Position numbers and translations under genes: made by a program
Notes under the pieces: model-generated
Told to the model about the DNA's origin: nothing
Databases searched by the model: none
What the model saw: the letters and a program-made list of their open reading frames with translations, nothing else
NCBI RefSeq assembly: GCF_014202475.1
Contig: NZ_JACHGV010000016.1
Coordinates: 62,001 to 126,000, forward strand
Reading direction: 5' to 3'
Length of the DNA stretch: 64,000 bases
Source of the DNA: Streptomyces paradoxus
GTDB taxonomy: Bacteria; Actinomycetota; Actinomycetes; Streptomycetales; Streptomycetaceae
Part shown: positions 17,415-26,826 of the stretch, piece by piece
How the letters are laid out: the number at the start of each line of letters is the position of its first letter
Numbering within the stretch: position 1 is the first letter of the stretch

Positions 17415-17909
17415 GTGGCGAACATCTTCTCCGGTGGAGACCGAGAGCTGGATCTGTCCAACGGCGCCACCGAGGCGTTTACTGAGGTGCTGGTGCTCGC
17501 TGTGTCCGATCTTGCATCCCAGGCCTGGGACTTTCGCTTCGCAGCGCTACTGATCTTGCAGGACCAGAACGTGATGGGCCGTGGTGCGGTCGGCTTCCAC
17601 CTGGAAGAGGTCGACTGGGGCACCAGCGAGTCCGAGCACGCGCGGTCCAAGGACTTCGTGCTGCGCGTCACGGCTCTCGCAGCGAGCGGGCATCGCTGGA
17701 GCGAGTTGGGCTACCACCCGCCCCGCGTGCATGACTACCTGGATCATTTCAGGATCATGGTGGAATATTTCACCCCGCCGACCAGCAACGGCCCTTACCC
17801 CCACTTCCCGGGACCGGACGGTGCTGCGAGGGCGTCGTGTACGCGTCACCGCGTCCTCAGCGGACTCCCGTATTGGGAAGGCTGCTTCCTGTGTAACCAG
17901 CCCCGATAG
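17415..17909 (+). CDS. Hypothetical protein, 164 residues
   Basis: The chosen start is a GTG at 17415; a longer reading continues upstream into the peptidase remnant. The protein has a leading hydrophilic part, a helical stretch AFTEVLVLAVSDLASQAWDF, and a C-terminal part rich in His, Tyr and Pro (VHDYLDHFRIMVEYFTPPTS). I do not recognise a family. No operon partner is obvious. It may be intact, but its flanks are decayed genes. Confidence 0.45.
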   Translation: MANIFSGGDRELDLSNGATEAFTEVLVLAVSDLASQAWDFRFAALLILQDQNVMGRGAVGFHLEEVDWGTSESEHARSKDFVLRVTALAASGHRWSELGYHPPRVHDYLDHFRIMVEYFTPPTSNGPYPHFPGPDGAARASCTRHRVLSGLPYWEGCFLCNQPR

Positions 17910-18526
17910 CTGTAGTGGCCGGGTGGATCCAGCCGCGCGACGGACGACTCGGCGGTGCTGGGCTGGTGGGGTCGCCATGGCACGCAGCGGCGTCGAGACC
18001 TCAGCCTTCCTGGCTCGCGGTCACCGGGCATATCGCAGGGAACGCATACGAACGCGGTGCCGGCTACCCGCACCGACCTCTCCCCCACCGACGTCCCTCT
18101 CATGGCCCCACCACCGTGACGGCCCAGCGCCGCGGCACCGCCGACGCGCAGGCACCCGACACTCATCCCGCCTATTCCTCAACTCCAGTCCAGCATGGGC
18201 AAAGATGGCCGCAACGGGGATGCCAGCGGCCCGACCATGAGGTACTCCTGCGGCGAACCGAGAAGACCGCAGGACGCCGCCACGGTGGGCAGCGCAACAT
18301 CTACCGCAACACGCACCAGTACGGCCGCGGCGGCTAGCCTCTGCGCCAGTGATGCATGACACCAGTCGTGGAGAAGTGAGGCCCGAGCGTGCGATACGTG
18401 GGCGCCGTGCGCAGCTGACCCTCGGTCGGGTGAAGGCTGCTGCCGCAGGGATCCCGGCGGCAGCATGTGCTTAGTGCCCCTCCATTGTCTGATCCGCTCA
18501 GTGAGCAGCGTGGAAGGCATCACGGC
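17910..18526. other. About 617 bases of degraded or non-coding sequence
   Basis: The interval lies between two gene remnants. I find no frame with a recognisable domain on either strand. It probably contains further decayed fragments. Confidence 0.45.
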
Positions 18527-18615
18527 ATGACGTGGCCCTTGCCCGTGTCGATGCTGACCGTCGCCGTGGACAGCCCTAACCTGCCCGCCGGATACGCGGC
18601 GGAGCCGAAGTTGGA
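18527..18615 (+). pseudogene. 5' fragment of an ATP-dependent DNA ligase
   Basis: About 30 codons (MTWPLPVSMLTVAVDSPNLP, then AGYAAEPKLD) match the N-terminus of Streptomyces ATP-dependent ligases up to the E-P-K-x-D segment that carries the adenylated lysine. The frame then breaks off. The following 100 bases encode an unrelated short tail (LQPYTESKWPRAVVFTGKPD) of unknown origin. Confidence 0.45.
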
Positions 18616-18723
18616 TGCGGTAAGTTCCTGCAGCCGTACACCGAGTCGAAGTGGCCGCGAGCGGTCGTTTTCACTGGCAAACCTGATCTCTGCCAGCTGG
18701 ACGAGATCCGGCCGGCCTGATCG

Positions 18724-19220
18724 TTACGGCGTGGAGAACAGGCCGGGCCCCGGAGGCGTGGGGCCGTCGGCGCGGACGCCGTTGGTGACCCGCAGGAACT
18801 CCATCTTTTCCGCGTCGGTGGAACCCGCGGCCACCGTGTGGACGACGAGTCGGATGTCGCAGCCTGGGACGGTGAGCACGTCGCAGATCACCTCACCCAC
18901 CTGGGGGTGTACGACGGTCTTGCGGGCCGAGACGTGCGGGCCGACCGTGCCTTCGTCCCACAGCCGGGCGAACTCCGCGCTGGTGGAGCGCAGCTCCTCT
19001 ACGAGTTCGGTCAGGCCGCGGTCGCGGGGGTAGTCGATGAGAGCTGAGCGCAGGTCGGCGACGAGGGCGGGTTTCAGGGCGTCGTCGTCCTGGAGCACGG
19101 GCCAGGACGCGAGCCGGCTGGGCCCTGGGGCGAAGACCGCCCGTGCCAGGTTGCGCTCGTCGTGTGTCCGTGCGCTGGGGTCGCCCATCAGGAGTGACCA
19201 TGCGCGGGTCCAGGACAGCA
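18724..19220 (-). pseudogene. MmyB-type XRE regulator, 5' half missing
   Basis: C-terminal ligand-binding domain of MmyB-like regulators: WSLLMGDPSARTHDERNLAR, then LVEELRSTSAEFARLWDEG and KTVVHPQVGEVICDVLTVPG. No helix-turn-helix is present; the sequence stops at about 19220 where a plus-strand SDR fragment begins. Such regulators commonly sit divergent to an SDR oxidoreductase in Streptomyces, exactly the partner found here. A single deletion removing the intergenic region and both 5' ends explains the arrangement. Confidence 0.8.
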
Positions 19221-19224
19221 AGGT

Positions 19225-19806
19225 CAGGCGGCCGCCGACGCACTCGGGGCCCGTTTCGTCCAGATCGACGTGACCGACGACGCATCGGTGGCTGCTGCCG
19301 CCGCCCATATCGAGGCTCGCGAGGGCGGCATCGACGTCCTGATCAACAACGCGGGTGTTTTCGGGACGCACAACCCCGCCGACCAGATCACAGCCACTGA
19401 TGCCAGCGAGGTGTTCGAAGTCAATGTCGTGGGGATCGTCCGGGTCACGCATGCGTTCCTGCCGCTGCTGCGCACATCCGCGCACCCGGTCATCGTCAAT
19501 GTGTCGAGCGGCATGGGGTCGTTCGCGGCCACCCACGACGCCGAGCGCGTCGAGTCGAGGAACCTCGCGCCGCTCTACACGGCGTCGAAGGCCGCGGTGA
19601 CCATGCTGACCACGCAGTACGCGAAGTCCTGGCCGGATGTGAAAGTGAACGCCGCCGACCCGGGCTACACAGCGACCGACTTCAACGGGCACAGCGGCCC
19701 GCAGACCGTGACCGAGGGCACCGACGCGATCGTCGAACTCGCCACCATCGGGCCGGACGGGCCGACCGGAACCTTCCGCGACCGTCACGGTGAGATGGCC
19801 TGGTGA
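19225..19806 (+). pseudogene. SDR oxidoreductase, N-terminus missing
   Basis: Starts abruptly at QAAADALGARFVQIDVTDDA, i.e. after the Rossmann G-x-x-x-G-x-G motif, which is absent. The rest is a normal short-chain dehydrogenase: VLINNAGVFG, VNVSSGMGS, active-site YTASK and VNAADPGYTATDFNG. Without the nucleotide-binding loop it cannot be a functional enzyme; an internal ATG at 19270 could still give a truncated product. It faces the truncated MmyB regulator. Confidence 0.85.
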
Positions 19807-19852
19807 CACACCCCTGAATGCGGGGCGTGCCCGGCACGTCACGAGGGCTCCA

Positions 19853-20030
19853 GAGTGGCGAACTCATGCCGAGGTCCTTCGCGCGGCCGGGGTGACGGTA
19901 CTCCTGCACCGCTACCCCCGGGCTGATTCACGCCTTCCTCCCCTTCGACACCTTCATCCCCTCCGTGGACGCGGCGGCGGCCGACGAGATGTACGCCGAC
20001 TTCAAGAAGCTCATCAGCGCCGCCGCATGA
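19853..20030 (+). pseudogene. C-terminal fragment of an alpha/beta hydrolase
   Basis: EWRTHAEVLRAAGVTVLLHR, then, after a one-base shift, GLIHAFLPFDTFIPSVDAAA and a stop at 20030. This is the end of an HSL-type (hormone-sensitive-lipase-like) hydrolase, with the catalytic His in LIHAF. Only about 60 codons survive. A hairpin with a T run follows 25 bases downstream and would have been its terminator. Confidence 0.7.
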
Positions 20031-20054
20031 AGGGCAGGCACCAACACCGGAGTT

Positions 20055-20082
20055 CCCGGCCGCAGATCGCCGGGGGCTTTTG
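20055..20082 (+). terminator. Rho-independent terminator
   Basis: Stem CCCGGC (20055-20060) and GCCGGG (20069-20074) with an eight-base loop, followed by GGCTTTT. It sits just after the hydrolase fragment. The T run is unusual for such GC-rich DNA, which supports the call. Confidence 0.65.
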
Positions 20083-20093
20083 TGTGAGTCCGC

Positions 20094-20265
20094 TCAGGCA
20101 CCGAGGCGGGCGCGGAAGGCCTTGGCCTGCCTTCTCCTCGGTGAACACGCCGGTGTCGAGTATGGAGAGGACGGACAGCAAACGGAAGTTGGAGGCGCCG
20201 GCGGCCTGCGCCGCCGAGGCCTCGACCCGTTGACGGATGCCCGACCACTCCTGATCACGTTCAGG
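20094..20265 (-). pseudogene. Possible SHOCT-like C-terminal remnant
   Basis: Minus-strand VEASAAQAAGASNFRLLSVL, then SILDTGVFTEEK, then AKAFRARLGA with a stop at 20094. It loosely fits the LL-x-x-G-x-x-T-E-E-E tail found at the end of SHOCT-type proteins, with a frame change after EEK. The interval 20266-20780 shows nothing else I can recognise. Low confidence. Confidence 0.25.
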
Positions 20266-20780
20266 GCGTCTGATTCCAGGTTCGCCCCTGCGCAAACCGA
20301 CTCGGCATCGAAACCGGACGCCCACCCGTCCCAAGAGCAGCCGCATCCGCCTGGATCGCAGCAGGACGCCAAGGCTCTGGCCCTGCACACTGCGCACCCC
20401 GTCAAGGGGCGAACAGTGGCCGCCTTCAGCAGCCAGGAAGCGGTCATGCGGGCTTCGGATACATCTGCGGTCCGCAGCGCGGCGCTGCCGCTCACGGGCG
20501 CCCCTGGGGTGGGGGGATCTCCTGGCACCGCGTGTCCTGCATGTCTGGTTGAGCGCACCGTGGATACCAGGCTGGCGCATGACAGGCCGGGACGCTTCCA
20601 ACCCGTTCCTCAGCGGACTTTGGCGGCTCTCTTAAGGCTTCTTGAAGATGACCTTCGAACAGAGCTCTCCGCCCCGGCCTGGTCCTAGGCTCTCGAACAC
20701 CCCCCACAGGTCCGGTGGCCGCGATCGCGGCCACCGGGCATGGGGCCGAGTCAGCCGACCGACAGACCGAGGTGTCCTGC

Positions 20781-21632
20781 ATGGGTTCCCGCCGAGCCGC
20801 TCGCCCGTCCCGCTTCCACGCCCGCCCCCGCAGTGGGCCGAAGACGCGCGGTCCCGCGCTGGCCCTGGGAGCCGTCGCTGCGATCGCGGGCGTCGGGATC
20901 ACCGTGGCCGTCGTCAGCGGCGAGGACGGCGACGCGTCGGACCGCGTGGTCGCGAACAGCACGGACAGGACGCCGGGCGCCGGGGACGCGGGCGGCAGTG
21001 CGGCGCCGCTCGCCTCTGCTTCGGCGAGCCCGAGCACCACGGCGAGCAGCTCACCGAGCGCGAAGCCGAAGGAGAAGCGGAAGCAATCGGCAAGCCCCAC
21101 CCCTCGCGCACGGAAGACGACTGCCCCCGCGTCGAAGGCACCCGCGGGGACGACGGCGAAGAGCAGCGGCGGCGGGCCGGCGAGCGGTTCCGGCGGCCTG
21201 CGGCCGGGCAGCACCCGATCGGACTCCGGATCGGGTTCGGAGTCCGATGGCGGGCCCGAGGCTCAGGTACTCGCGCTGGTCAACAAGGAGCGGGCCGCGG
21301 CGAACTGCTCGCCGGTCACAGCGAACGACCGGCTCACCCGGGCCGCCGACGACTACAGCGACGTCATGGCGAGCAGCGGCGTGATGTCCCACACCGGCCC
21401 CGACGGCTCGACGATGACGACCCGGGTCGAGGCCGCGGGGTACAAGTGGTCGACCCTGGGCGAGAACATAGCCCGGGGCCAGGCGGACGCCGCCTCGGTG
21501 ATGAAGTCCTGGATGAACAGCCCCGGGCACCGCGCGAACATACTCAACTGCTCCTTCAAGGAGCTGGGAGTGGGCGTCCACTTCGGCGACGGCGGCCCCT
21601 GGTGGACGCAGAACTTCGGCGCCGGTCGCTGA
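20781..21632 (+). CDS. Secreted CAP-domain (SCP-like) protein
   Basis: 283 residues. An N-terminal membrane segment (PALALGAVAAIAGVGITVAV) follows a basic stretch, then a long Ser/Pro/Lys-rich linker to about residue 155. The CAP domain is at the end: VLALVNKERAAANCSPVTAN, VMSHTGPDGSTMTTRVEAAG, LGENIARGQADA and WMNSPGHRANILNC. CAP domains are extracellular and of varied function. The start is the ATG at 20781; an upstream ATG at 20715 adds residues before the basic stretch. It converges on the histidine kinase gene. Confidence 0.9.
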   Translation: MGSRRAARPSRFHARPRSGPKTRGPALALGAVAAIAGVGITVAVVSGEDGDASDRVVANSTDRTPGAGDAGGSAAPLASASASPSTTASSSPSAKPKEKRKQSASPTPRARKTTAPASKAPAGTTAKSSGGGPASGSGGLRPGSTRSDSGSGSESDGGPEAQVLALVNKERAAANCSPVTANDRLTRAADDYSDVMASSGVMSHTGPDGSTMTTRVEAAGYKWSTLGENIARGQADAASVMKSWMNSPGHRANILNCSFKELGVGVHFGDGGPWWTQNFGAGR

Positions 21633-21638
21633 CCCCGC

Positions 21639-22967
21639 TCACCACACCCCGCCGCCGGCCCCGCCCGCGTCAGCCAGTACGAACGACACCCGCACCCGGG
21701 CGCCGCCCAAGGGCGCCCGGGTGATCGTCAGTTCGCCGTCCGCCTCGCGGGACGCGCGGGCCACGATGTCCAGGCCCAGCCCCGTCGAACCTCCGACGCT
21801 CACACCCCGCGTGAGCGCTGCGGCGGGGTCCGCCACGCCCGGTCCGGCGTCGTCAACCGTGAGGAACACGTGCCGATCCGCCCGCTCCACGCGCACGGCG
21901 AAGGCGGTGCCCTCCGGGGTGTGCCGGAACACATTGCCGATCAGGGCATCGACGACGGCCGCGAGGTCGTCCTCGGGGAAGGCGACGGGCACCAATCGCG
22001 GCGTGAGGGAGCGCTCGTAGGGCCGTCCTTGCTTGGCAGCGAGGACCGACCAGAAGTCCAGACGCATGGCGACCACCTCGGCGACATCGCACACCTTCGC
22101 CGCGCCGGCCGCCGCACGGGCCGGCCGCGCCGACGCCAGCGGTGTACGGGCCGCGGCGATGATCGAGTCCAGTTCGCTCTCCAGCTGGCCGGCCGCCTCC
22201 GCGACCCGCCGGGCGCTGGGCGTCGACCCCATCCGGTCGGCTTCCAGGTAGAGGGCGGTCAACGGCGTGCGCAGCCGGTGCGAGAGGTCGGCGACCAGCT
22301 CGCGTTCCACGGCGAGCAGGTCGAGGACGCGGTCGGCCATGGTGTTGAACGCCGCACCGGCCTCCTGCAGTTCGGGCGGGCCGTCGGGTTGGACACGCAC
22401 GTCCAGGTCGCCGGAGCCGAGAGCCAGTGAGGCGCGTTTGAGACTGCGCGACGACCGGACGACGCGGGCGCCGAGCCGGTCGGCGACGAGTACCGAACCA
22501 CCGACCAGACCCAGCGCGAGCAGCGCCATGACGCCCCAGGACGCGGCCACGCCCCGGGTGAGGTCTGCGGCGGGCACGAAGGCTTCCACGACGGCGACCC
22601 GGTCGCCCTGCAGGACGACGGGCTGGAGGTAGACCCAGCCACCGGCGGTGTCCACGGTCAGCGTCTCGCGCCTGCGCACGGCCCGCTCGAGCGCGTCCCG
22701 GGGCGCGTGCGGGGTGCCGACGAAGCTGCCGTCGGGCAGACGCACGACGAGCTGGTCGGAGGAGCCGAGCTCGGCGACCGCCTGCTGCACGTCGGCGCGC
22801 CGGGTGGTGAGGGCGAGCACCGGGGACAGGGCGGACGCCCGCTGCTCGGCAGCCGTGGTGGCCCGGTCCCGTGCCTGTTCGCGCACGAGGAGGGCGAGGG
22901 GGATGAGGAAGGACAGAGCCACCATCGAGGTGACGGCCAGGGCGATCCCGGCGAGGGCACGTCTCAT
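21639..22967 (-). CDS. Sensor histidine kinase
   Basis: 442 residues from an ATG at 22967 that overlaps the stop of the response regulator gene. A first membrane helix (LAGIALAVTSMVALSFL), an extracytoplasmic sensor and a second helix (VMALLALGLVGGSVLVA) precede a HAMP-like segment. The H-box is DLSHRLRTPLTALYLEADRM, followed by the N box (VVDALIGNVFRHTPEGTAF), D box (DDAGPGV) and G lid (GSTGLGLDIVA). It phosphorylates the partner regulator. The signal is unknown; nearby genes are exported proteins. Confidence 0.92.
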   Translation of the reverse strand: MRRALAGIALAVTSMVALSFLIPLALLVREQARDRATTAAEQRASALSPVLALTTRRADVQQAVAELGSSDQLVVRLPDGSFVGTPHAPRDALERAVRRRETLTVDTAGGWVYLQPVVLQGDRVAVVEAFVPAADLTRGVAASWGVMALLALGLVGGSVLVADRLGARVVRSSRSLKRASLALGSGDLDVRVQPDGPPELQEAGAAFNTMADRVLDLLAVERELVADLSHRLRTPLTALYLEADRMGSTPSARRVAEAAGQLESELDSIIAAARTPLASARPARAAAGAAKVCDVAEVVAMRLDFWSVLAAKQGRPYERSLTPRLVPVAFPEDDLAAVVDALIGNVFRHTPEGTAFAVRVERADRHVFLTVDDAGPGVADPAAALTRGVSVGGSTGLGLDIVARASREADGELTITRAPLGGARVRVSFVLADAGGAGGGVW

Positions 22968-23653
22968 GGCGAGCTGACCAACTTGATACCCAGGCCGCGA
23001 ACCGTGCGCAGATAGCGGGGCTTTCGGGCCTTCTCGCCCATTTTGCGGCGGAGCGCGGAGAGGTGGACGTCGACCGTCTGGTCCTCGACGTACGGCTGCT
23101 GCCACACCTCGGCGAGTATGCGCTGCCGGGTGACGACCTGGTCGGCGTGGGCGGCGAGGTAGGCGAGCAGATCGAACTCGCGGCGGGTCAGGGGCAGTTC
23201 CCGGCCGGCCAGGTGCGCGGTGCGCGCGGTCGGGTCGATGCGCAGGTCTGCCACCTGCAGGACCGGCCGCCGGGCCGCCTGTACGTCGGCGGGCACGGAT
23301 CGGCGCAGCACGGCGGCGAGCCGGGCGGCGAGCTGGCCGCCGGAAAACGGCTTGACCAGGTAGTCGTCGGCCCCCGCGTTGAGCAAACGAATGATCTCGC
23401 TCTCGTCGTCACGGGCGGTGGCGACCAGGACCGGCACACGGGAAATGCCCCGGATCATGCGCAGCACGTCGAGGCCGTCGAGATCGGGCAGCCCCAGGTC
23501 CAGCACCACGATGTCCGGCGGGCTCTGGGTGATCTCGCGCAGCGCCTCGAAACCCTGGTGGGTGGTCCTGACCGCGTAGCCGTGCCCGGTCAGGACCTCG
23601 ATCAGCGCGGCCCGGATGACGGGGTCGTCCTCGACGACAAGTACGGAGGCCAT
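22964..23653 (-). CDS. OmpR-type response regulator
   Basis: 229 residues. The receiver domain starts MASVLVVEDDPVIRAALIEV, with phospho-acceptor Asp in IVVLDLGLPDLDGLDVL and the Lys in YLVKPFSGG. The C-terminal winged helix (REFDLLAYLAAHADQVVTRQ) ends with GLGIKLV. It lies upstream of the kinase with a four-base overlap, so the pair is co-translated. It is divergent, across 36 bases, from a small exported protein, a likely target. Confidence 0.93.
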   Translation of the reverse strand: MASVLVVEDDPVIRAALIEVLTGHGYAVRTTHQGFEALREITQSPPDIVVLDLGLPDLDGLDVLRMIRGISRVPVLVATARDDESEIIRLLNAGADDYLVKPFSGGQLAARLAAVLRRSVPADVQAARRPVLQVADLRIDPTARTAHLAGRELPLTRREFDLLAYLAAHADQVVTRQRILAEVWQQPYVEDQTVDVHLSALRRKMGEKARKPRYLRTVRGLGIKLVSSP

Positions 23654-23689
23654 GAGCAGGCACGTTAGCCGGTCCGTCACTATGGTGTC

Positions 23690-24259
23690 GTGTCCCGCTT
23701 CCTGCGCTACCTGATCATATGGCTGGCCTGCACGGCAGCCAGTGTCACCGCTGTCATCCTCACGATTCACTTCGTGGTGGGGTCGACCCGGCCGACCGCG
23801 CCGGTCGCGCAGTCCGCGCCGAGTGAGCCCCTGAAGCCCCCGCGGCCCAGCCCCACCACCGCGAAACCCTCCCCGAGTCCGTCGGCGAGCAGCCGCAGGC
23901 CCAGCCCGCCGCCCCGGAGCAGCGAGCCGGCGACCGATCCCAGCCCGACGCCCACGCCGACACCCACCGTCCGCACCAGTGCCCCGGGCGCGCCGACCGG
24001 CGCGGACGGCTCGGGATGCGAGGAAGGCGGCGCAGGCGTCTACACGGTGCCGTCCGAGGGGGGCAAGGCCACCGTGCGGTTCGGTGACGACGCGGTGTGC
24101 CTGATCTCGGCGGTGCCGAACCGGGGGTTCACGGTGAGCACGAGCCGGACAGAGGCGCAGGCGCTCACGGTGACGTTCTCGGCGAGCCGCCACCGGTCGG
24201 AGATCACCGCCACGATCCGGCCACAGAGCCGGGCCGATGTCCGCGAGGTTTCGTGGTGA
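23690..24259 (+). CDS. Small membrane-anchored, Pro/Ser-rich exported protein
   Basis: 189 residues from a GTG at 23690. An N-terminal membrane anchor (LIIWLACTAASVTAVILTIH) is followed by a long Pro/Ser/Thr-rich linker of about 75 residues, then a short globular part with two cysteines (SGCEEGGAG and DDAVCLISA) that could form a disulphide. No enzyme motif is seen. It is divergent from the two-component system and may be controlled by it. Confidence 0.75.
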   Translation: MSRFLRYLIIWLACTAASVTAVILTIHFVVGSTRPTAPVAQSAPSEPLKPPRPSPTTAKPSPSPSASSRRPSPPPRSSEPATDPSPTPTPTPTVRTSAPGAPTGADGSGCEEGGAGVYTVPSEGGKATVRFGDDAVCLISAVPNRGFTVSTSRTEAQALTVTFSASRHRSEITATIRPQSRADVREVSW

Positions 24260-24363
24260 CGCCCGCCGCGGCTTGGTGGCCCAGGGCTGGGGTAGCGCCG
24301 AGAGACGCGCCGCTGATTCTGGGGGTGCACGCCGTCGGCGGTCCGTGGTGGGCGCCGGTCCTG

Positions 24364-24387
24364 GTTACGGCCGGAGCCCACCGTAAC
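24364..24387. terminator. Hairpin between convergent genes
   Basis: GTTACGG (24364-24370) pairs with CCGTAAC (24381-24387) over a ten-base loop, in the 166-base gap between the exported protein (plus) and the subtilisin (minus). Two 14-base copies of GGTGGGCGCCGGTC (24347 and 24404) flank it. A bidirectional terminator role is inferred; there is no T run. Confidence 0.4.
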
Positions 24388-24425
24388 CCGGTGAGGGCAG
24401 TACGGTGGGCGCCGGTCACGTGGGG

Positions 24426-25625
24426 CTACTCGACGATCTTGAGCAGCTTGTTCGCGGTGCCCTGTGAGGGGTTGGAGATCTTGTCGGGAGTGGCGCCGCC
24501 GGTGAGGGCCTTGGCCACCTGGTCCGGTGTGGCGTCCTTGTGGCCCGCCAGGTAGACGGCCGCGGCGCCTACGACGTGCGGTGTGGCCATGGACGTGCCC
24601 GAGATGGTCTTGGTGCCTTCATCGCTGTCGTTCCAGGCGGAGGTGACGTCCGAGCCGGGGGCGTAGATGTCCACGACCGAGCCGAAGTTCGAGAAGTCGG
24701 ACTGCTTGTCGTCCTTGGTCGAGGAGGCGACGGTGATGGCGTCCGCGACACGGGCCGGGGAGCCCTGCCCGGCGTCCGCGGAGTCGTTGCCGGCGGCGAC
24801 GCCGAAGGTGACACCGGCGGCGATGGCCTTCTTGACGGCTTCGTCGATGGCCGGGTCGGCGCCCCCGCCCAGGCTCATGTTCGCGACGGACGGGCCCTGG
24901 TGATTCTTGGCGACCCAGTCGATGCCTGCGATGACCTGCTCGGTCGTTCCTGACCCGTTGTCGTCGAGCACTCGGACGGCGACGATCTTCGCCTTCTTGG
25001 CGACGCCGTGGGCGGTGCCGGCGATCGTGCCGGCGACGTGGGTGCCGTGACCGTTGCCGTCGCTGGCGTCGTTGTCGTTGTCCACGGCGTCGAAGCCGGA
25101 AGTGGCCCGTCCCGCGAAGTCCTTGTGCGAGGTCCTCACACCGGTGTCGATGACGTACGCGGTGACGCCTTCGCCCGCGCCGTCGGGGTAGGTGTACTTG
25201 GCGTCGCCGGCCGTGTCGGCCTGGTCCAGGCGGTCGAGGCCCCAGGAGGGCGGGTTGTCCTGAGTGGCGTCGATGCTGAACTTCTTGACCTGTACGACCT
25301 TGGCTACCGCCGGGTCCGCGGCGAGGCGCTTGGCCTCGGCCGAGGAAAGACCGTTGGCGGAGAAGCCGTTGATGGCGGTCGTGTACGTGCGCTGGAGCTT
25401 GCCGCCGTACTCCTTGGCAAGAGCGGACTTGTTCGCTTTCTCGTCCATCGTGACGATGAAGCTGCCGGGTACGGCTCCCTTGGCACCGAGGCCGTACACG
25501 GTGCCTTCTGCCGGGGCGGGTTCGGGCGCTATTTGCGCATGGGCCGTACCGATGGTCGTCAGGGTGACGACGACAGCCGTGGCAGTGAGGAGCTGCATTC
25601 TGTGTGTGAATGCGCGAGATGCCAT
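24426..25625 (-). CDS. Secreted S8-family serine protease (subtilisin-like)
   Basis: 399 residues from an ATG at 25625 with GAGGAG upstream. It has a signal peptide (LLTATAVVVTLTTIGTAHA), then an I9-type propeptide (SFIVTMDEKANKSALAKEYG). The catalytic triad is visible: Asp in YVIDTGVRTSHKDF, His in NGHGTHVAGTIAG, Ser in ISGTSMATPHVVGAA. It would be made as an inactive pro-enzyme and mature outside the cell. It resembles the alkaline serine proteases common in Streptomyces culture fluid. The gene stands alone. Confidence 0.95.
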   Translation of the reverse strand: MASRAFTHRMQLLTATAVVVTLTTIGTAHAQIAPEPAPAEGTVYGLGAKGAVPGSFIVTMDEKANKSALAKEYGGKLQRTYTTAINGFSANGLSSAEAKRLAADPAVAKVVQVKKFSIDATQDNPPSWGLDRLDQADTAGDAKYTYPDGAGEGVTAYVIDTGVRTSHKDFAGRATSGFDAVDNDNDASDGNGHGTHVAGTIAGTAHGVAKKAKIVAVRVLDDNGSGTTEQVIAGIDWVAKNHQGPSVANMSLGGGADPAIDEAVKKAIAAGVTFGVAAGNDSADAGQGSPARVADAITVASSTKDDKQSDFSNFGSVVDIYAPGSDVTSAWNDSDEGTKTISGTSMATPHVVGAAAVYLAGHKDATPDQVAKALTGGATPDKISNPSQGTANKLLKIVE

Positions 25626-26323
25626 GTGAGGGTTCTCCTCGTCAGGTGGTGTGGGGGGTCTGGGAGTTCGGAACCGAACCTGCATCGGATCCGCCTCGAA
25701 CCTGACTCATTGATGTGCTCAGATCAAGGACTTCAAGCGGATCGGTGTCGTAACAGCAGGTCGGCAGCGCACGAATCAGCCACCCTCCCCACACACTCTT
25801 TCATCACACGCCTGACGCTCATGCGGGCATCATGTTGAGGATGTGTGCCCATACATCGGGGGCCGACGTGGTCGCACGGAATCTGGGTAGACGGTGCCGG
25901 TTTCACAGCAAGCGATTACGGAGCGGCGGCCCGACCGGGCCTGAAATTGGTGCAGACCGCATAGTGGCCCAACAACCAGGCCGATTCGAAACCCTCACAG
26001 AAAGCCAGTGATGAATGGAGATTCATCAGTTGTGCGCCGCAACATTTGAATCGGGGTATCTGGGAATTGAGTTGGAGATGTCGGTCGTGGCGCGGCAAAC
26101 GCGGAACCGGATCGTGTCGCTCCGACGTTTCGCGGGGCGACCGCGGCAACAACTGTGTTTCAGACGCGCAAGAGCCGCGCGTCGAGACCGGCCGCCCGTG
26201 CATCCTCGGCCCAGGCCGGGCCGTCGGGCTGGGCCGGCCGGAGCTGCCATCGGGTGCTTCAGAAGCAGATCAAACCGTCGCTCACAGGAGGCCAGGCATC
26301 CGGCTCGTGTCGTCGGCCGGGCG
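25626..26323. other. About 700 bases without a clear gene
   Basis: Between the subtilisin start and the next gene. The middle (about 25860-26100) is markedly less GC-rich than its surroundings, which fits regulatory or foreign DNA. I find no conserved frame, tRNA cloverleaf or inverted repeat I can defend. The promoter of the subtilisin gene must lie at its right end. Confidence 0.5.
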
Positions 26324-26695
26324 TCAGAAGGCCTCGCGCAGCTTCTCCCTCCAACTCGGAGGAGGGGCCTCGCTCTCCGCCTGCGTGTGCATCAGTCGGG
26401 CGACGCTCACTCGTACATGGGCTTCCCGGCCGCGCTGCCTGACGGACACCACCCATGCGCCGTCGGGGGTGAGGTAGGCCTGCCTGGCAGGCCGATCTCC
26501 AGGTCTGGCATGCCTGGCGATCACGGCCGGCACGTACTGCAGAGCGATTCGCTCTGCTTCCGCGGCCGCCTCCTCCGCAGTCGAGCCGATGCCCCGAGTG
26601 GCCACCAACTTCCAGCGGTGCAGCTTCAGTTCCGCGCCGTCGGCGTACTTGGTCTCCCGTGTGTCCTCTTCTACGAGGACGTACCAAGTGGTCAT
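26324..26695 (-). CDS. Hypothetical protein, 123 residues
   Basis: Starts at the ATG at 26695. A compact N-terminal beta-rich unit (TTWYVLVEEDTRETKYADGA, LKLHRWKLVAT) is followed by a helical, basic segment ending AYLTPDGAWVVSVRQRGREA. No family is recognised. It is single-copy and isolated in this window; the codon pattern is normal for the genome. Confidence 0.6.
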   Translation of the reverse strand: MTTWYVLVEEDTRETKYADGAELKLHRWKLVATRGIGSTAEEAAAEAERIALQYVPAVIARHARPGDRPARQAYLTPDGAWVVSVRQRGREAHVRVSVARLMHTQAESEAPPPSWREKLREAF

Positions 26696-26826
26696 GGCAG
26701 GAGCTTAGGGGGCGAGGGCGCTACAGGCCCATGTCCCGGCTCACGTCGACGGATCCTCCACGCGCGGCTCGACCCGAGCATGCCAGGTTGCCGGACGGCC
26801 GGCGCCTGCTCGCCTCTCCCTGCCGC

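Noticed and set aside
15419..17671. A 750-residue open frame on the minus strand.
   Set aside because: It is antisense to the ABC ATPase and LacI genes, has Gly/Arg/Val-rich composition and no domain; only its left end overlaps the M23 remnant.
25880..26080. A tRNA-like T-loop (GGTTTCGAATCGG) on the minus strand.
   Set aside because: No matching acceptor, D or anticodon arms could be drawn.
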